Shown piece after piece: positions 1-5,943 of a stretch of 7,006 bases of DNA; the first letter of the stretch is position 1; each line of letters begins with the position of its first letter. Source of the DNA: Thermoplasmata archaeon (GTDB taxonomy: Archaea; Thermoplasmatota; Thermoplasmata; UBA10834); NCBI GenBank assembly GCA_013329135.1, contig DUKU01000020.1:1-7006 (forward strand), written 5' to 3'. A program made the translations under genes and the position numbers. The notes beneath the pieces were generated by a model. The model worked only from the letters and a program-made list of their open reading frames with translations, was not told the DNA's origin and made no database searches.

Positions 1-789
1 GTCCGATGGCTCGAACACGTCTGTCATCGCCTTGAGCGCGTCCGGGTTCCCTTCCCGGTGCACGACCCTCGAGTACTCGTTCTCGACCTCCGCCCTGCCC
101 TCCTGGACCTGGCGCGCGAGCATGAAGACCGCCATCATGAGATCGAGCGGTTCGAAGCCGGCAACGACCTGGGGGATGTGGTACTGTTTGGATAGGAATT
201 CGTAAGGTTCGGTGCCTATGATCACGCTCACATGCCCTGGTTGTATCATGCCTTGGAGCCTGACCTCGCCCATGCCTGCAATCGCGGCGAGCGCTGGCGG
301 CACGGTCCTGTGGCAGCTGAGGACTGAGAAGTTCGCGGGCGGGTCCGACATGATTGCGGACGCAATCGTCGGGGCCGTGGTCTCGAACCCGATGCCCATG
401 AAGACGACCTCCTTGCCAGTCTTCCTGGCCAGCGCGACGGCGTCGTCCACGCCGAATACGATATGGACGTCCGCACCCTCGGCCTTGACGTCGTTGAGCG
501 ACCCGTTCTCGCCAGGGACCTTCATCACGTCCCCGAAGGCTGCGATGGTCAGGCCCGCCCTCGCGAGCGCGAGGACCTCCTCGACCTCCTTGGGCGGTGT
601 GACGCACACGGGGCACCCTGGCCCCTGTCGGATATCCACGCCCACGCGCTTGAACTCCGAGTCGAGGCCGAACCTCATCAGAGTGTCCTGATGGGTGCCG
701 CAGACGTGCATGAGCGTAAGGTCTAGCTTCATCGCCTCGAGCTTGTCCATGACCTTCCTCGAGGTCTCCCTGTCCCTGAGCCTATACAT
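1..789 (-). CDS. hypD: HypD, [NiFe]-hydrogenase Fe(CN)2CO assembly protein (3' end outside window)
   Basis: HypD is an iron-sulfur scaffold that, with HypC, assembles the Fe(CN)2CO moiety of the [NiFe]-hydrogenase active site in the cytoplasm. The 263 residues present, read by hand from the minus strand, carry the family signatures in order: CGTH at 30-33, GPGCPVC at 56-62, GFETTAPT at 134-141, a Cys-His pair at 159-160, a QPGHVS motif, and GFEPLD at 211-216. The C-terminal part, which holds the 4Fe-4S cysteines and brings the family to about 350-380 residues, lies beyond the left edge. The ATG at 789-787 overlaps the end of hypA by 8 nt and is preceded 4 nt upstream by GGTGGTC (794-800), close to an archaeal Shine-Dalgarno sequence. 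The overlap suggests translational coupling with hypA. Identification is secure; only the missing end is unknown. Confidence 0.97.
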   Translation of the reverse strand, partial: MYRLRDRETSRKVMDKLEAMKLDLTLMHVCGTHQDTLMRFGLDSEFKRVGVDIRQGPGCPVCVTPPKEVEEVLALARAGLTIAAFGDVMKVPGENGSLNDVKAEGADVHIVFGVDDAVALARKTGKEVVFMGIGFETTAPTIASAIMSDPPANFSVLSCHRTVPPALAAIAGMGEVRLQGMIQPGHVSVIIGTEPYEFLSKQYHIPQVVAGFEPLDLMMAVFMLARQVQEGRAEVENEYSRVVHREGNPDALKAMTDVFEPSD

Positions 790-1156
790 CCGGGACCACC
801 GCCCTGATGTTCTTCACGATGCACTCCCTGCCGCCGATTATCTTGGCCACGCCGCCGCACTTGGGGCATTCGAGTATCGGCACCGAGTCGTGGAGCATGC
901 CCTCCGTCGAGGACATCCCGCCCTTATAACCACATGCGCATTCGATGGCGCCTTTGATTGGGACGATCGTGAGCTTCGAGCCTTTGAGGATGTTGTCCCT
1001 GGTGAGCACGTCGTACCCGAACCTCAACTGCTCCTCGCTCAGCATGGTGAACTCGCCGAGCTCGAGGACGACCTCCTCGACCTTGGCAGCGTTCCACTTC
1101 TTGAGCTCCTCGATGATGTCTCCGATCATCTGGCTCATTACTGAGAACTCATGCAT
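782..1156 (-). CDS. hypA: HypA, hydrogenase nickel insertion protein
   Basis: HypA is a small cytoplasmic metallochaperone that receives nickel with HypB and delivers it to the hydrogenase large subunit. The protein is 124 residues, close to the usual 110-140. It begins Met-His-Glu, in which His2 is the conserved nickel ligand of the family. The structural zinc site is formed by Cys73 and Cys75 (spaced C-x-C) and by Cys97 and Cys100 (CPKC). The first pair is one residue closer than the C-x2-C of many bacterial homologues, but the following Gly-Tyr-x-Gly context is typical of the family. The start lies 3 nt after the hypC stop, with a GGGAG ribosome-binding site at 1165-1169 inside the end of hypC, 8 nt before the ATG. 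It overlaps hypD downstream. Very likely part of one polycistronic message. Confidence 0.97.
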   Translation of the reverse strand: MHEFSVMSQMIGDIIEELKKWNAAKVEEVVLELGEFTMLSEEQLRFGYDVLTRDNILKGSKLTIVPIKGAIECACGYKGGMSSTEGMLHDSVPILECPKCGGVAKIIGGRECIVKNIRAVVPDV

Positions 1157-1159
1157 GGC

Positions 1160-1387
1160 CTACGCTCCCGTGTCCTCTGGCTCGAGCATCTCCCTGAACA
1201 GTTCGAGGGTCTTCTCGGCCTCTTCCCTGTCCAGGATCTGTATGGCATATCCTGCGTGCACTATGACGAAGTCTCCGACCTTCGCCTCCACGAGTGATAT
1301 GTTGGCGGTCCTGGAGACGCCCCCGAAATCAACGGTAGCGATGACGCCGTCGATGGATTTGACCTCAGCTGGAACGGCTAGGCACAT
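1160..1387 (-). CDS. hypC: HypC/HypG family hydrogenase assembly chaperone
   Basis: HypC is a small chaperone that binds HypD, carries the Fe(CN)2CO unit and escorts it to the hydrogenase large-subunit precursor. The 75-residue protein starts MCLAVP, matching the family's N-terminal MC-x-x-x-P signature; Cys2 is the essential iron/HypD-binding residue. The central GDFVIVHAGYAI segment is the other conserved block (G-D-x-V-x-V-H-x-G). Length is typical. It sits 35 nt after hypF and 3 nt before hypA. Unlike its neighbours it has no clear ribosome-binding site before the ATG. An AT-rich stretch around 1412-1425 lies about 29 nt upstream, so a weak internal promoter giving a nearly leaderless message is possible, although cotranscription with hypF is the simpler view. 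Confidence 0.97.
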   Translation of the reverse strand: MCLAVPAEVKSIDGVIATVDFGGVSRTANISLVEAKVGDFVIVHAGYAIQILDREEAEKTLELFREMLEPEDTGA

Positions 1388-1411
1388 CGGTCAGTCGGTA
1401 TGTGGGTTCCG

Positions 1412-1425
1412 ATGATAAACGTTTA
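1412..1425 (-). promoter_or_regulatory. Possible internal TATA-like element before hypC, with a 10-bp palindrome
   Basis: The hypF stop codon is embedded in the perfect palindrome TAAACGTTTA (1416-1425), and the minus strand continues as GTTTATCAT. The AT-rich core is centred about 29 nt before the hypC ATG, which has no ribosome-binding site of its own. It could be an internal promoter for hypC-hypA-hypD. A chance AT-rich patch at the end of hypF is equally plausible. Confidence 0.3.
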
Positions 1426-3630
1426 CCCGAGCCTGGCGCCAGCTATCGCGTTCTGGCCAGTGGATATGCCTCCGTCGCCGTTGGATATGCTCCGGTGGCC
1501 GATGAATTCCAGCCCCCTCCTCTCCACGGCCTCCTTGGTCCATCGGGTGATGGGACCGCTGAAGGATACGCCGCCCGTGAGGCCCACCTGCCCGAGCCCT
1601 TCCGCTCTCGCGCGGTCGCACGCGCGCTCGGTAATCCCCCATACGAGCGTGCGCACGAAGGACGCTGCGGCATCCGCCTTTGCGCTGTCCGAGTCCGCTC
1701 CCAACCCCATGAGCTGGGAGAGCATCGGGACGGTCTGCGCCACTTCCGTCTTGCCCTCTCTCTCGAACAGGAGGTCGAATCGGATGTCGGGTCTGCCGGC
1801 CTCGAGCCACCGCTCGAGCTTGATCGCGGGCTCCCCCTCGTATGTTCTCTTGCAGCAGATGCCGAGCGAGCACGACACCGCGTCCAGGACCCTGCCCATG
1901 CTCGAAGCCCTGACGCTCTTCGGGAGCATCTTCGCGTACAGGTCCGCCTCCTCCCCGTCGAACATGGTGGGCTCCTGGTCCATCATGAGCTGTACCGCCG
2001 TGACGACCCGTCTCGGGTCAGTCACCGCCCTGTCCCCTCCGAGGAGCGGGATTCCCTGGAGCGTGCCGAACCTCTCGTATCCAGAGAAGTCGGCCACCAT
2101 GCTCTCCCCGCCCCATGATGTGCCATCGTCTCCGTAGCCCGTGCCATCCCATGTGAGGCAAACGAGCGGCCCTGCAATGCCACGGTCTATCATGAGCGCG
2201 GCTGCGTGCGCGTGATAGTGCTGAGTCTCGATCATGGGGCAGCCGAACTCCTTCGCGAGCCTGCGCGCGACTATCCTGGTGGAATATCTCGGGTGTTTGT
2301 CGAGGCCTATGGCTTCTACCTCATTCACGTCAAGGAGCCTCGCCAGGTGGTGTATCGCGTCGTCGAGGTACTGCAGCGTCGGATGCTGCTGCGACTCCCC
2401 GACATACTGCGTGAGGAACATCTCCCCGTTCCTCGTGACCGAACCTGTGACATCCCACTGGGCCCCGACGCCGATCAAGGAGTGTCTGTGGTTGGCCTTC
2501 GCGGGCACGGGCACGAACCCCCTCGACTTCCGGGTGAAGTTGGTGAGTCCTGAGTTGACCTTCACGACGCTGTCGTCGCATCTGTGGATTATTCGCCTGT
2601 TGTGCAGTAAGTATACGTCGAGCCCCAGGTCGAATGCCTTCTCGTTCTCGACGACCATCGGCTCGCCGGGCGGGTTCGCGGAGGTCATGATGACTCCGTC
2701 GGCCCTCAGATGTTCGAAGAGTAGGAGGTGCGCCGCCGAGTACGGTAGCATGATGCCGATGTTCCCCAGTCCGGGCGAGACATTCTCGAGATCGTCCGGT
2801 CTCTCGGGCCTCTTGCGCAGCAGCACGATCGGCCTCTGTGGGGATGTCAGGAGCTCCAGCTCCTGTTCGTCCATGGCCGCGTACCTCCGGGCAGTGGCGA
2901 GGTCACGCATCATTACCGCGTACGGTTTGTCCCCCCTACGGTACACCTTCCGGAGCCTCGAGGCGTTCGCGAACGTGCACACGATGTGCATCCCGCCCCA
3001 TCCCTTGATGAGCCCGACGGCCCCATCCTCTATCCTCTTGGTGAATTCGGGGAACGGTTCCCCGGGGACCGGGGTCCCTGCGTTATCATATAATGTATAC
3101 AGTGGGCCGCATGCGGGACACGACAGTGTCTGTGCGTGGAACCTCCGGTCCTCAGGAGACGAGTATTCCGCGTGGCACGAGGGGCATGTCGGGAAGTCGG
3201 ACATGCTCGTTCTTGCCCTGTCGAACGGCACGTCGGCTATGACGGTGAACCTCGCCCCGCACTCGGTGCAGTTGGTGAACGGGAACAGGTGCCTCCTGTT
3301 TTCGTTCGAGCGGAAATCGTCCACGCATTGCTGGCATATCGCGGTGTCCCTCGGTATCAGTGAGACCCTCTTTCCATCCGTGCTCTGGGCTATCGAGAAC
3401 TCACCCAACTCCTCGTCCGTGTCCTCGATGTCCGCCCGGTCTATCCTCGCAAGGGCAGGGAGCGCTCCTCTGAGGCGTCTGAGGAACTCCTCCGCATCCC
3501 CGTCAAGGTGTATCTCCACGTTAGAGCCGTTGTTCAGGACGTATCCTTTCAGGCCCATGGCCTTCGCGACCCTGAACACCGTGGGCCTGAACCCGACTCC
3601 CTGGACGACGCCGTACACCGTGATCTTCAT
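1423..3630 (-). CDS. hypF: HypF, carbamoyltransferase of hydrogenase maturation
   Basis: HypF uses carbamoyl phosphate and ATP to form carbamoyl-AMP and transfers the carbamoyl group to the C-terminal Cys of HypE, where it becomes the cyanide ligand precursor. The full-length 735-residue protein shows all expected domains. The acylphosphatase domain is at about 1-90, with GVVQGVGFRP at 7-16 and catalytic Arg15 and Asn33. Two zinc fingers are built from C99/C102, C121/C124, C149/C152 and C171/C174. A YrdC-like domain spans about 195-370 (KGWGGMHIVC, TSANPPGEP). The C-terminal Kae1-like domain has HYHAH at 471-475, DGTGYGDDG from 495, and LTGGVSFSG from 684 to NGDGGISTGQ ending at 726. The ATG has a strong GAGGT site at 3636-3640 that overlaps the hypB stop, pointing to coupling with hypB. 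No key residue is missing. Confidence 0.98.
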   Translation of the reverse strand: MKITVYGVVQGVGFRPTVFRVAKAMGLKGYVLNNGSNVEIHLDGDAEEFLRRLRGALPALARIDRADIEDTDEELGEFSIAQSTDGKRVSLIPRDTAICQQCVDDFRSNENRRHLFPFTNCTECGARFTVIADVPFDRARTSMSDFPTCPSCHAEYSSPEDRRFHAQTLSCPACGPLYTLYDNAGTPVPGEPFPEFTKRIEDGAVGLIKGWGGMHIVCTFANASRLRKVYRRGDKPYAVMMRDLATARRYAAMDEQELELLTSPQRPIVLLRKRPERPDDLENVSPGLGNIGIMLPYSAAHLLLFEHLRADGVIMTSANPPGEPMVVENEKAFDLGLDVYLLHNRRIIHRCDDSVVKVNSGLTNFTRKSRGFVPVPAKANHRHSLIGVGAQWDVTGSVTRNGEMFLTQYVGESQQHPTLQYLDDAIHHLARLLDVNEVEAIGLDKHPRYSTRIVARRLAKEFGCPMIETQHYHAHAAALMIDRGIAGPLVCLTWDGTGYGDDGTSWGGESMVADFSGYERFGTLQGIPLLGGDRAVTDPRRVVTAVQLMMDQEPTMFDGEEADLYAKMLPKSVRASSMGRVLDAVSCSLGICCKRTYEGEPAIKLERWLEAGRPDIRFDLLFEREGKTEVAQTVPMLSQLMGLGADSDSAKADAAASFVRTLVWGITERACDRARAEGLGQVGLTGGVSFSGPITRWTKEAVERRGLEFIGHRSISNGDGGISTGQNAIAGARLG

Positions 3631-3635
3631 CGGTT

Positions 3636-3640
3636 ACCTC
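3636..3640 (-). promoter_or_regulatory. Ribosome-binding site of hypF
   Basis: GAGGT on the minus strand, 5 nt before the hypF ATG and overlapping the last base of the hypB TAG stop. It fixes the hypF start and suggests that ribosomes ending hypB re-initiate on hypF. Confidence 0.8.
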
Positions 3641-4290
3641 TACAGCCCGAGCGCAGACACCAGCTCGTCCAACCCCTTGCCTCGTCTAGTGTCCATCTTT
3701 ATGATCTTGGCGCCAGGGTTGATCCTCTTCGCGTCCCGTTCGAGTATCTTCGGGTCGACCCCCATGACCTCCGCGAGGTCGACCTTGTTTATCACGATGA
3801 CATCGGAGAAGGCGAATATCGCAGGGTGCTTCCTCACCATGTCATCCCCCTCGGTGACGCTGATGACCACGACGCGCTCGTGCGAGCCGACCGGGAAGTC
3901 GACCGGGCACACGAGGTTGCCGACGTTCTCTATGAACAGGTAGTCGAGTTTCTCCAGGGGCAGGTCCTCGAGTGCGCGGTCCACAAGGTGCGCGTCCAGG
4001 TGGCACTCCTTGCCCGTGTTGATGTTCGCGGCTGGTATCCCGTGGGAGACGAATCTCTGGTAGTCGTCGTCGCCGGAGACATCTCCCGCTATCGCGGCCG
4101 CCCGCTTCCCTCTGGACTTGAGATGGTCAACGAGCTTCTCTATTATGAGGGTCTTGCCTGAGCCGATGGCGCCGAGGAAATCGAACGCTCTGATGTGATG
4201 CTCATCCAGCAGGGCGCGGTTGTGGTCCGCCAGGTGTCTGTTCTCGGAGAGGATGTCCTTCCCCATCTCGACTGTGACGACCTTGTGCAT
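3640..4290 (-). CDS. hypB: HypB, nickel-binding GTPase for hydrogenase maturation
   Basis: HypB is a GTPase that supplies nickel to HypA during hydrogenase (and sometimes urease) maturation. From the chosen ATG it has 216 residues, typical of archaeal HypB. The P-loop GAIGSGKT is at 40-47 and NKVD, the guanine-specificity motif, at 168-171. Cys96-His97 and Cys128 in ENVGNLVCP match the metal-binding residues at the GTP-dependent dimer interface known from Methanocaldococcus HypB. The frame is open for 90 more codons upstream (to 4560), but that part is basic, low-complexity and antisense-like in composition. MHKV-x-VEMGKDIL is the usual start of the family, and a promoter-like box sits just upstream. 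There is no His-rich N-terminal nickel store. It is 9 nt from hypF and probably the first gene of the operon. Confidence 0.97.
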   Translation of the reverse strand: MHKVVTVEMGKDILSENRHLADHNRALLDEHHIRAFDFLGAIGSGKTLIIEKLVDHLKSRGKRAAAIAGDVSGDDDYQRFVSHGIPAANINTGKECHLDAHLVDRALEDLPLEKLDYLFIENVGNLVCPVDFPVGSHERVVVISVTEGDDMVRKHPAIFAFSDVIVINKVDLAEVMGVDPKILERDAKRINPGAKIIKMDTRRGKGLDELVSALGL

Positions 4291-4310
4291 GCCCGTGAAT
4301 CCTGCCTGGC

Positions 4311-4325
4311 GGATTAATAACTTGG
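4311..4325 (-). promoter_or_regulatory. Probable TATA-box promoter of the hyp operon (leaderless hypB message)
   Basis: On the minus strand the sequence reads CCAAGTTATTAATCC. The AT core TTATTAAT (4313-4320) is centred 26-27 nt before the hypB ATG, the distance at which archaeal TATA boxes lie from the transcription start. No ribosome-binding site is visible between box and ATG. Together these suggest that transcription begins at or next to the A of the start codon. The box sits in the 77-nt gap between the upstream membrane-protein gene and hypB. Inferred from sequence only. Confidence 0.6.
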
Positions 4326-4367
4326 CCCCGAAGAGGGCCGTCGGGCGACAGCATACGCAAGGACAGC

Positions 4368-4718
4368 TCAAATCCTGGAGCCCACTAGGAACAGCTGGGG
4401 CAGCACCCCGACGAGGGCAGTCACGAAGATCAGCACGATTGCGAGGACGAAATGCATCGTCACGAACGACACGAGAATCGAGACGGCGAGGACCACGAGC
4501 AGAGTGACCCACACGGCGGTGAACTTCACCGCCCTTCTTCCCGGCTTGCCTCCTATCCACGGGAAGTCGTTCAGGAAGTCATCCCTTCCCTCGGACCGTT
4601 GCATGTGCTGGAGCATGTGCTCGCTCGGAGGTTTGGAAAGAAGCCACGCGCCGCATTTTGGACAGTTTGTCCCCCTCTCGTTGAACCCGATCCTCTTGCC
4701 GCACTTGGGGCACTTCAG
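4368..4718 (-). CDS. Zinc-ribbon protein with two membrane helices (start or frame uncertain)
   Basis: Not a family I can name. The open frame carries an N-terminal zinc ribbon, CPKC-x12-CPKC (Cys 3, 6, 19, 22 counted from a CTG codon at 4718), a short polar linker, then two adjacent hydrophobic segments at about residues 66-87 and 88-110, ending in GSRI. This suggests a small inner-membrane protein with its zinc-binding head in the cytoplasm. The first ATG in frame (4616) would give 82 residues and discard the zinc ribbon. Upstream of it there is no ATG, GTG or TTG back to the in-frame TGA at 4793-4791. Start options are CTG at 4718, with GGGAG 10 nt before it (116 residues), or a +1 shift from an ATG at 4800 (143 residues). 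It ends 77 nt before hypB, on the same strand. The coding call is firm; the start is not. Confidence 0.72.
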   Translation of the reverse strand: MKCPKCGKRIGFNERGTNCPKCGAWLLSKPPSEHMLQHMQRSEGRDDFLNDFPWIGGKPGRRAVKFTAVWVTLLVVLAVSILVSFVTMHFVLAIVLIFVTALVGVLPQLFLVGSRI

Positions 4719-4790
4719 AGTATCAAATCTCCCGTAGTGGCGTACGCTGTCGCGTGGACTTGAATCCTTCGAGCGAGGTCGGGATACGAG

Positions 4791-5090
4791 TCACTTCCAT
4801 CGGTCGGATGGGTAGGATTCTTGGCTGGGCAGATACGCCACCAGAGCGAAGAGTATTATGAAGTTGATGAAGACAACGAAGAATGTCACGATGTACCCCA
4901 AGGACATGAACGGGTTGTCGGTCATTTCATCGGCCCACGGGACGACCCACTTGAGAGTCAATACGTCCGCCGTCAATACCACTGCTGCGACAGCGATGGT
5001 CCTTAGGGTCCGTTTCCTCCGAGCGGTCCCAGTCTTGTCACCAACTGCATTGACTTCTCGGCCGTCTTCAGGTTTCATCAACGATGTCAT
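4791..5090 (-). CDS. Small two-helix membrane protein, unknown function
   Basis: I do not recognise this gene. From the ATG at 5090 it encodes 99 residues: a charged, cytoplasmic-looking N-terminus (GDKTGTARRKRTLR), a first hydrophobic segment at about 31-50, a short loop with acidic residues, and a second strongly hydrophobic segment at about 63-87 (YIVTFFVVFINFIILFALVA), then a polar tail ending RWK. Arg and Lys before the first helix predict both ends inside the cell. The frame stays open to a TTG at 5150, but that extension is Gly/Pro/Cys-rich and unconvincing; another ATG lies at 5078. No strong ribosome-binding site decides between these. It precedes the zinc-ribbon membrane gene on the same strand and an ATG at 4800 overlaps its stop, so the two may form one unit. 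The hydrophobic pattern supports coding; function unknown. Confidence 0.6.
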   Translation of the reverse strand: MTSLMKPEDGREVNAVGDKTGTARRKRTLRTIAVAAVVLTADVLTLKWVVPWADEMTDNPFMSLGYIVTFFVVFINFIILFALVAYLPSQESYPSDRWK

Positions 5091-5254
5091 GAACGAGCCG
5101 ACAGTACAATTGCCTTGTGCAGGCTTTCCCGGTGCCCACACCCCTGCCAAGGCGCCTTAGATGTCAAGGGACCTTCGGACCTCCGTCCATCTGGGTCATG
5201 GAGTGTGCGGGTAGATGGTTCAGACCGACACAGGCAGGGTGAAGGGACCGGTCA
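5091..5254. other. Intergenic stretch between acetyltransferase and small membrane gene
   Basis: About 164 nt between two minus-strand genes. I see no RNA gene, no T-rich terminator and no strong TATA box. The acetyltransferase ends here with two consecutive TGA codons (5257-5252). The octamer AAGGGACC occurs twice on the plus strand, near 5165 and 5242, with no obvious role. Confidence 0.4.
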
Positions 5255-5725
5255 TCACAGGTTGAGAACGTAGAGCAGATCGGGCTCGCCTGGTCCATAC
5301 AAGTCCTCAAGCTCCGCCGCGCACCGGAATCCGACCTTCTCATAGAGTCGCCTTGCGGCAGCCCTGTCGACTTGAGTCGTGAGGATGGCTTTCCTGGCCT
5401 TGAAGCCGTTTTCCTCGTAGAATGTCCTGATATCCTCTGCAGATCTTCTGAGGAGTTTCTCAGCGAGACCGAGCCTGCGGTATCGTTCCTCTACCCATAT
5501 GTTCTCAATCCATCCCAGTCCGCAGTACCTCTCACCCTCTACCCTCCAGAAGCACGCCCCCTGGATCTCGCCGTCCACCCTCCCGACGATGACGTGGTGA
5601 TACTCGAGGTAGCATCTGACGAACCACTGGGCCTCCTCGCTGCTCGTCTTCAGGTCCGGGTCTGAGAAGATGTCGATGAGCCTCTCGAGGTCGTCAGGTC
5701 CGGCCTTCGACGTCTCGACACGCAT
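5255..5725 (-). CDS. GNAT-family N-acetyltransferase
   Basis: A 156-residue protein of the Gcn5-related acetyltransferase fold, which transfers an acetyl group from acetyl-CoA to an amine; the substrate cannot be told. Motif A is clear: the strand IENIWVEERYRR (73-84) leads into the pyrophosphate-binding loop R83-R-L-G86-L-A88 and the helix AEKLLRRS. Motif B near the end, AARRLYEKVGF (123-133), is the usual acetyl-CoA/Tyr region. Length is standard for a single GNAT domain. The frame is open back to 5830, but the ATG at 5725 begins the domain properly (MRVETSKAGPDDLERL) and has GGAGGGG (5736-5742) 10 nt upstream, so the 35-residue extension is rejected. It is transcribed away from the surface-protein gene. 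No visible link to hydrogenase maturation. Confidence 0.9.
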   Translation of the reverse strand: MRVETSKAGPDDLERLIDIFSDPDLKTSSEEAQWFVRCYLEYHHVIVGRVDGEIQGACFWRVEGERYCGLGWIENIWVEERYRRLGLAEKLLRRSAEDIRTFYEENGFKARKAILTTQVDRAAARRLYEKVGFRCAAELEDLYGPGEPDLLYVLNL

Positions 5726-5787
5726 ATCTTGAACGCCCCTCCGATAATGGCTGGATGTAGCTAGCACTCCCACATACGGTCGTGCCA

Positions 5788-5799
5788 GGCTAAAAAGCG
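5788..5799 (-). promoter_or_regulatory. Possible TATA box for the acetyltransferase gene
   Basis: The minus strand reads CGCTTTTTAGCC. A box centred near 5794 would place the transcript start around 5768, giving a leader of about 40 nt that contains the GGAGGGG ribosome-binding site at 5736-5742. Confidence 0.4.
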
Positions 5800-5883
5800 A
5801 TGCGATACGTCGGCAGTCCGCGGAAGTCAAGCGCGATTTCGTACTGGGTCAAATCATGTGAGGTCTCGGGAGCACTTGAGCAC

Positions 5884-5893
5884 TGACATGTCA
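5884..5893. promoter_or_regulatory. Perfect 10-bp palindrome TGACATGTCA, candidate operator
   Basis: TGACATGTCA is identical to its reverse complement. It lies just upstream of the TATA-like box of the plus-strand surface-protein gene, in the region shared with the divergent acetyltransferase gene. It is directly preceded by a repeat AGCACT-TG-AGCACT (5871-5884). The position suits binding of a dimeric regulator, but no regulator gene is seen nearby. Confidence 0.35.
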
Positions 5894-5898
5894 TCATA

Positions 5899-5911
5899 AC
5901 TTATCTATATC
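5899..5911 (+). promoter_or_regulatory. TATA-like promoter of the surface-protein gene
   Basis: ACTTATCTATATC contains an AT-rich core centred near 5905. A transcript starting about 26 nt later (near 5931) would have a short leader holding the GGAGGT ribosome-binding site (5933-5938), 5 nt before the ATG at 5944. Confidence 0.55.
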
Positions 5912-5943
5912 CTTAACGGGGTTTTGATCGTTGGAGGTCCGTC

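Noticed and set aside
212..1144. Plus-strand open frames across hypD and hypA
   Set aside because: Shadows of hypD and hypA, whose motifs are complete on the minus strand.
1400..2137. Two long plus-strand open frames antisense to the end of hypF
   Set aside because: Same cause: codon-bias shadows of the Kae1-like domain of hypF, with no plausible product.
2234..3943. A 569-codon open frame on the plus strand, antisense to hypF and hypB
   Set aside because: It lies wholly opposite genes with complete domain signatures. The frame is open because of GC-biased codons on the true strand, and its product shows no domain and reads as low-complexity.
4291..4560. 90-residue N-terminal extension of HypB
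   Set aside because: Arg-rich sequence unlike the family, overlapping the membrane-protein gene in another frame. The MHKV start has the family's usual N-terminus and a promoter at the right distance.
4735..4785. tRNA-Ser-like string on the plus strand (AGTGGC then GGACTTGAATCC)
   Set aside because: The anticodon stem would have only three pairs, and I could find neither a matching acceptor stem nor a T-arm. Chance resemblance.
4791..4793. In-frame TGA read as selenocysteine, joining the two small membrane genes
   Set aside because: The linker after the TGA has no conserved features, no SECIS-like hairpin was recognised by eye, and an overlapping ATG at 4800 offers a simpler separate start. 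TGA also ends the acetyltransferase as a double stop, so it functions as stop here.
5091..5150. TTG-started 20-residue extension of the small membrane protein
   Set aside because: Gly/Pro/Cys-rich sequence with no ribosome-binding site before the TTG; the ATG at 5090 gives a more ordinary N-terminus, although certainty is low.
5726..5830. 35-residue N-terminal extension of the acetyltransferase
   Set aside because: The domain begins at the ATG at 5725, which has a ribosome-binding site; the extension would cover the likely promoter.
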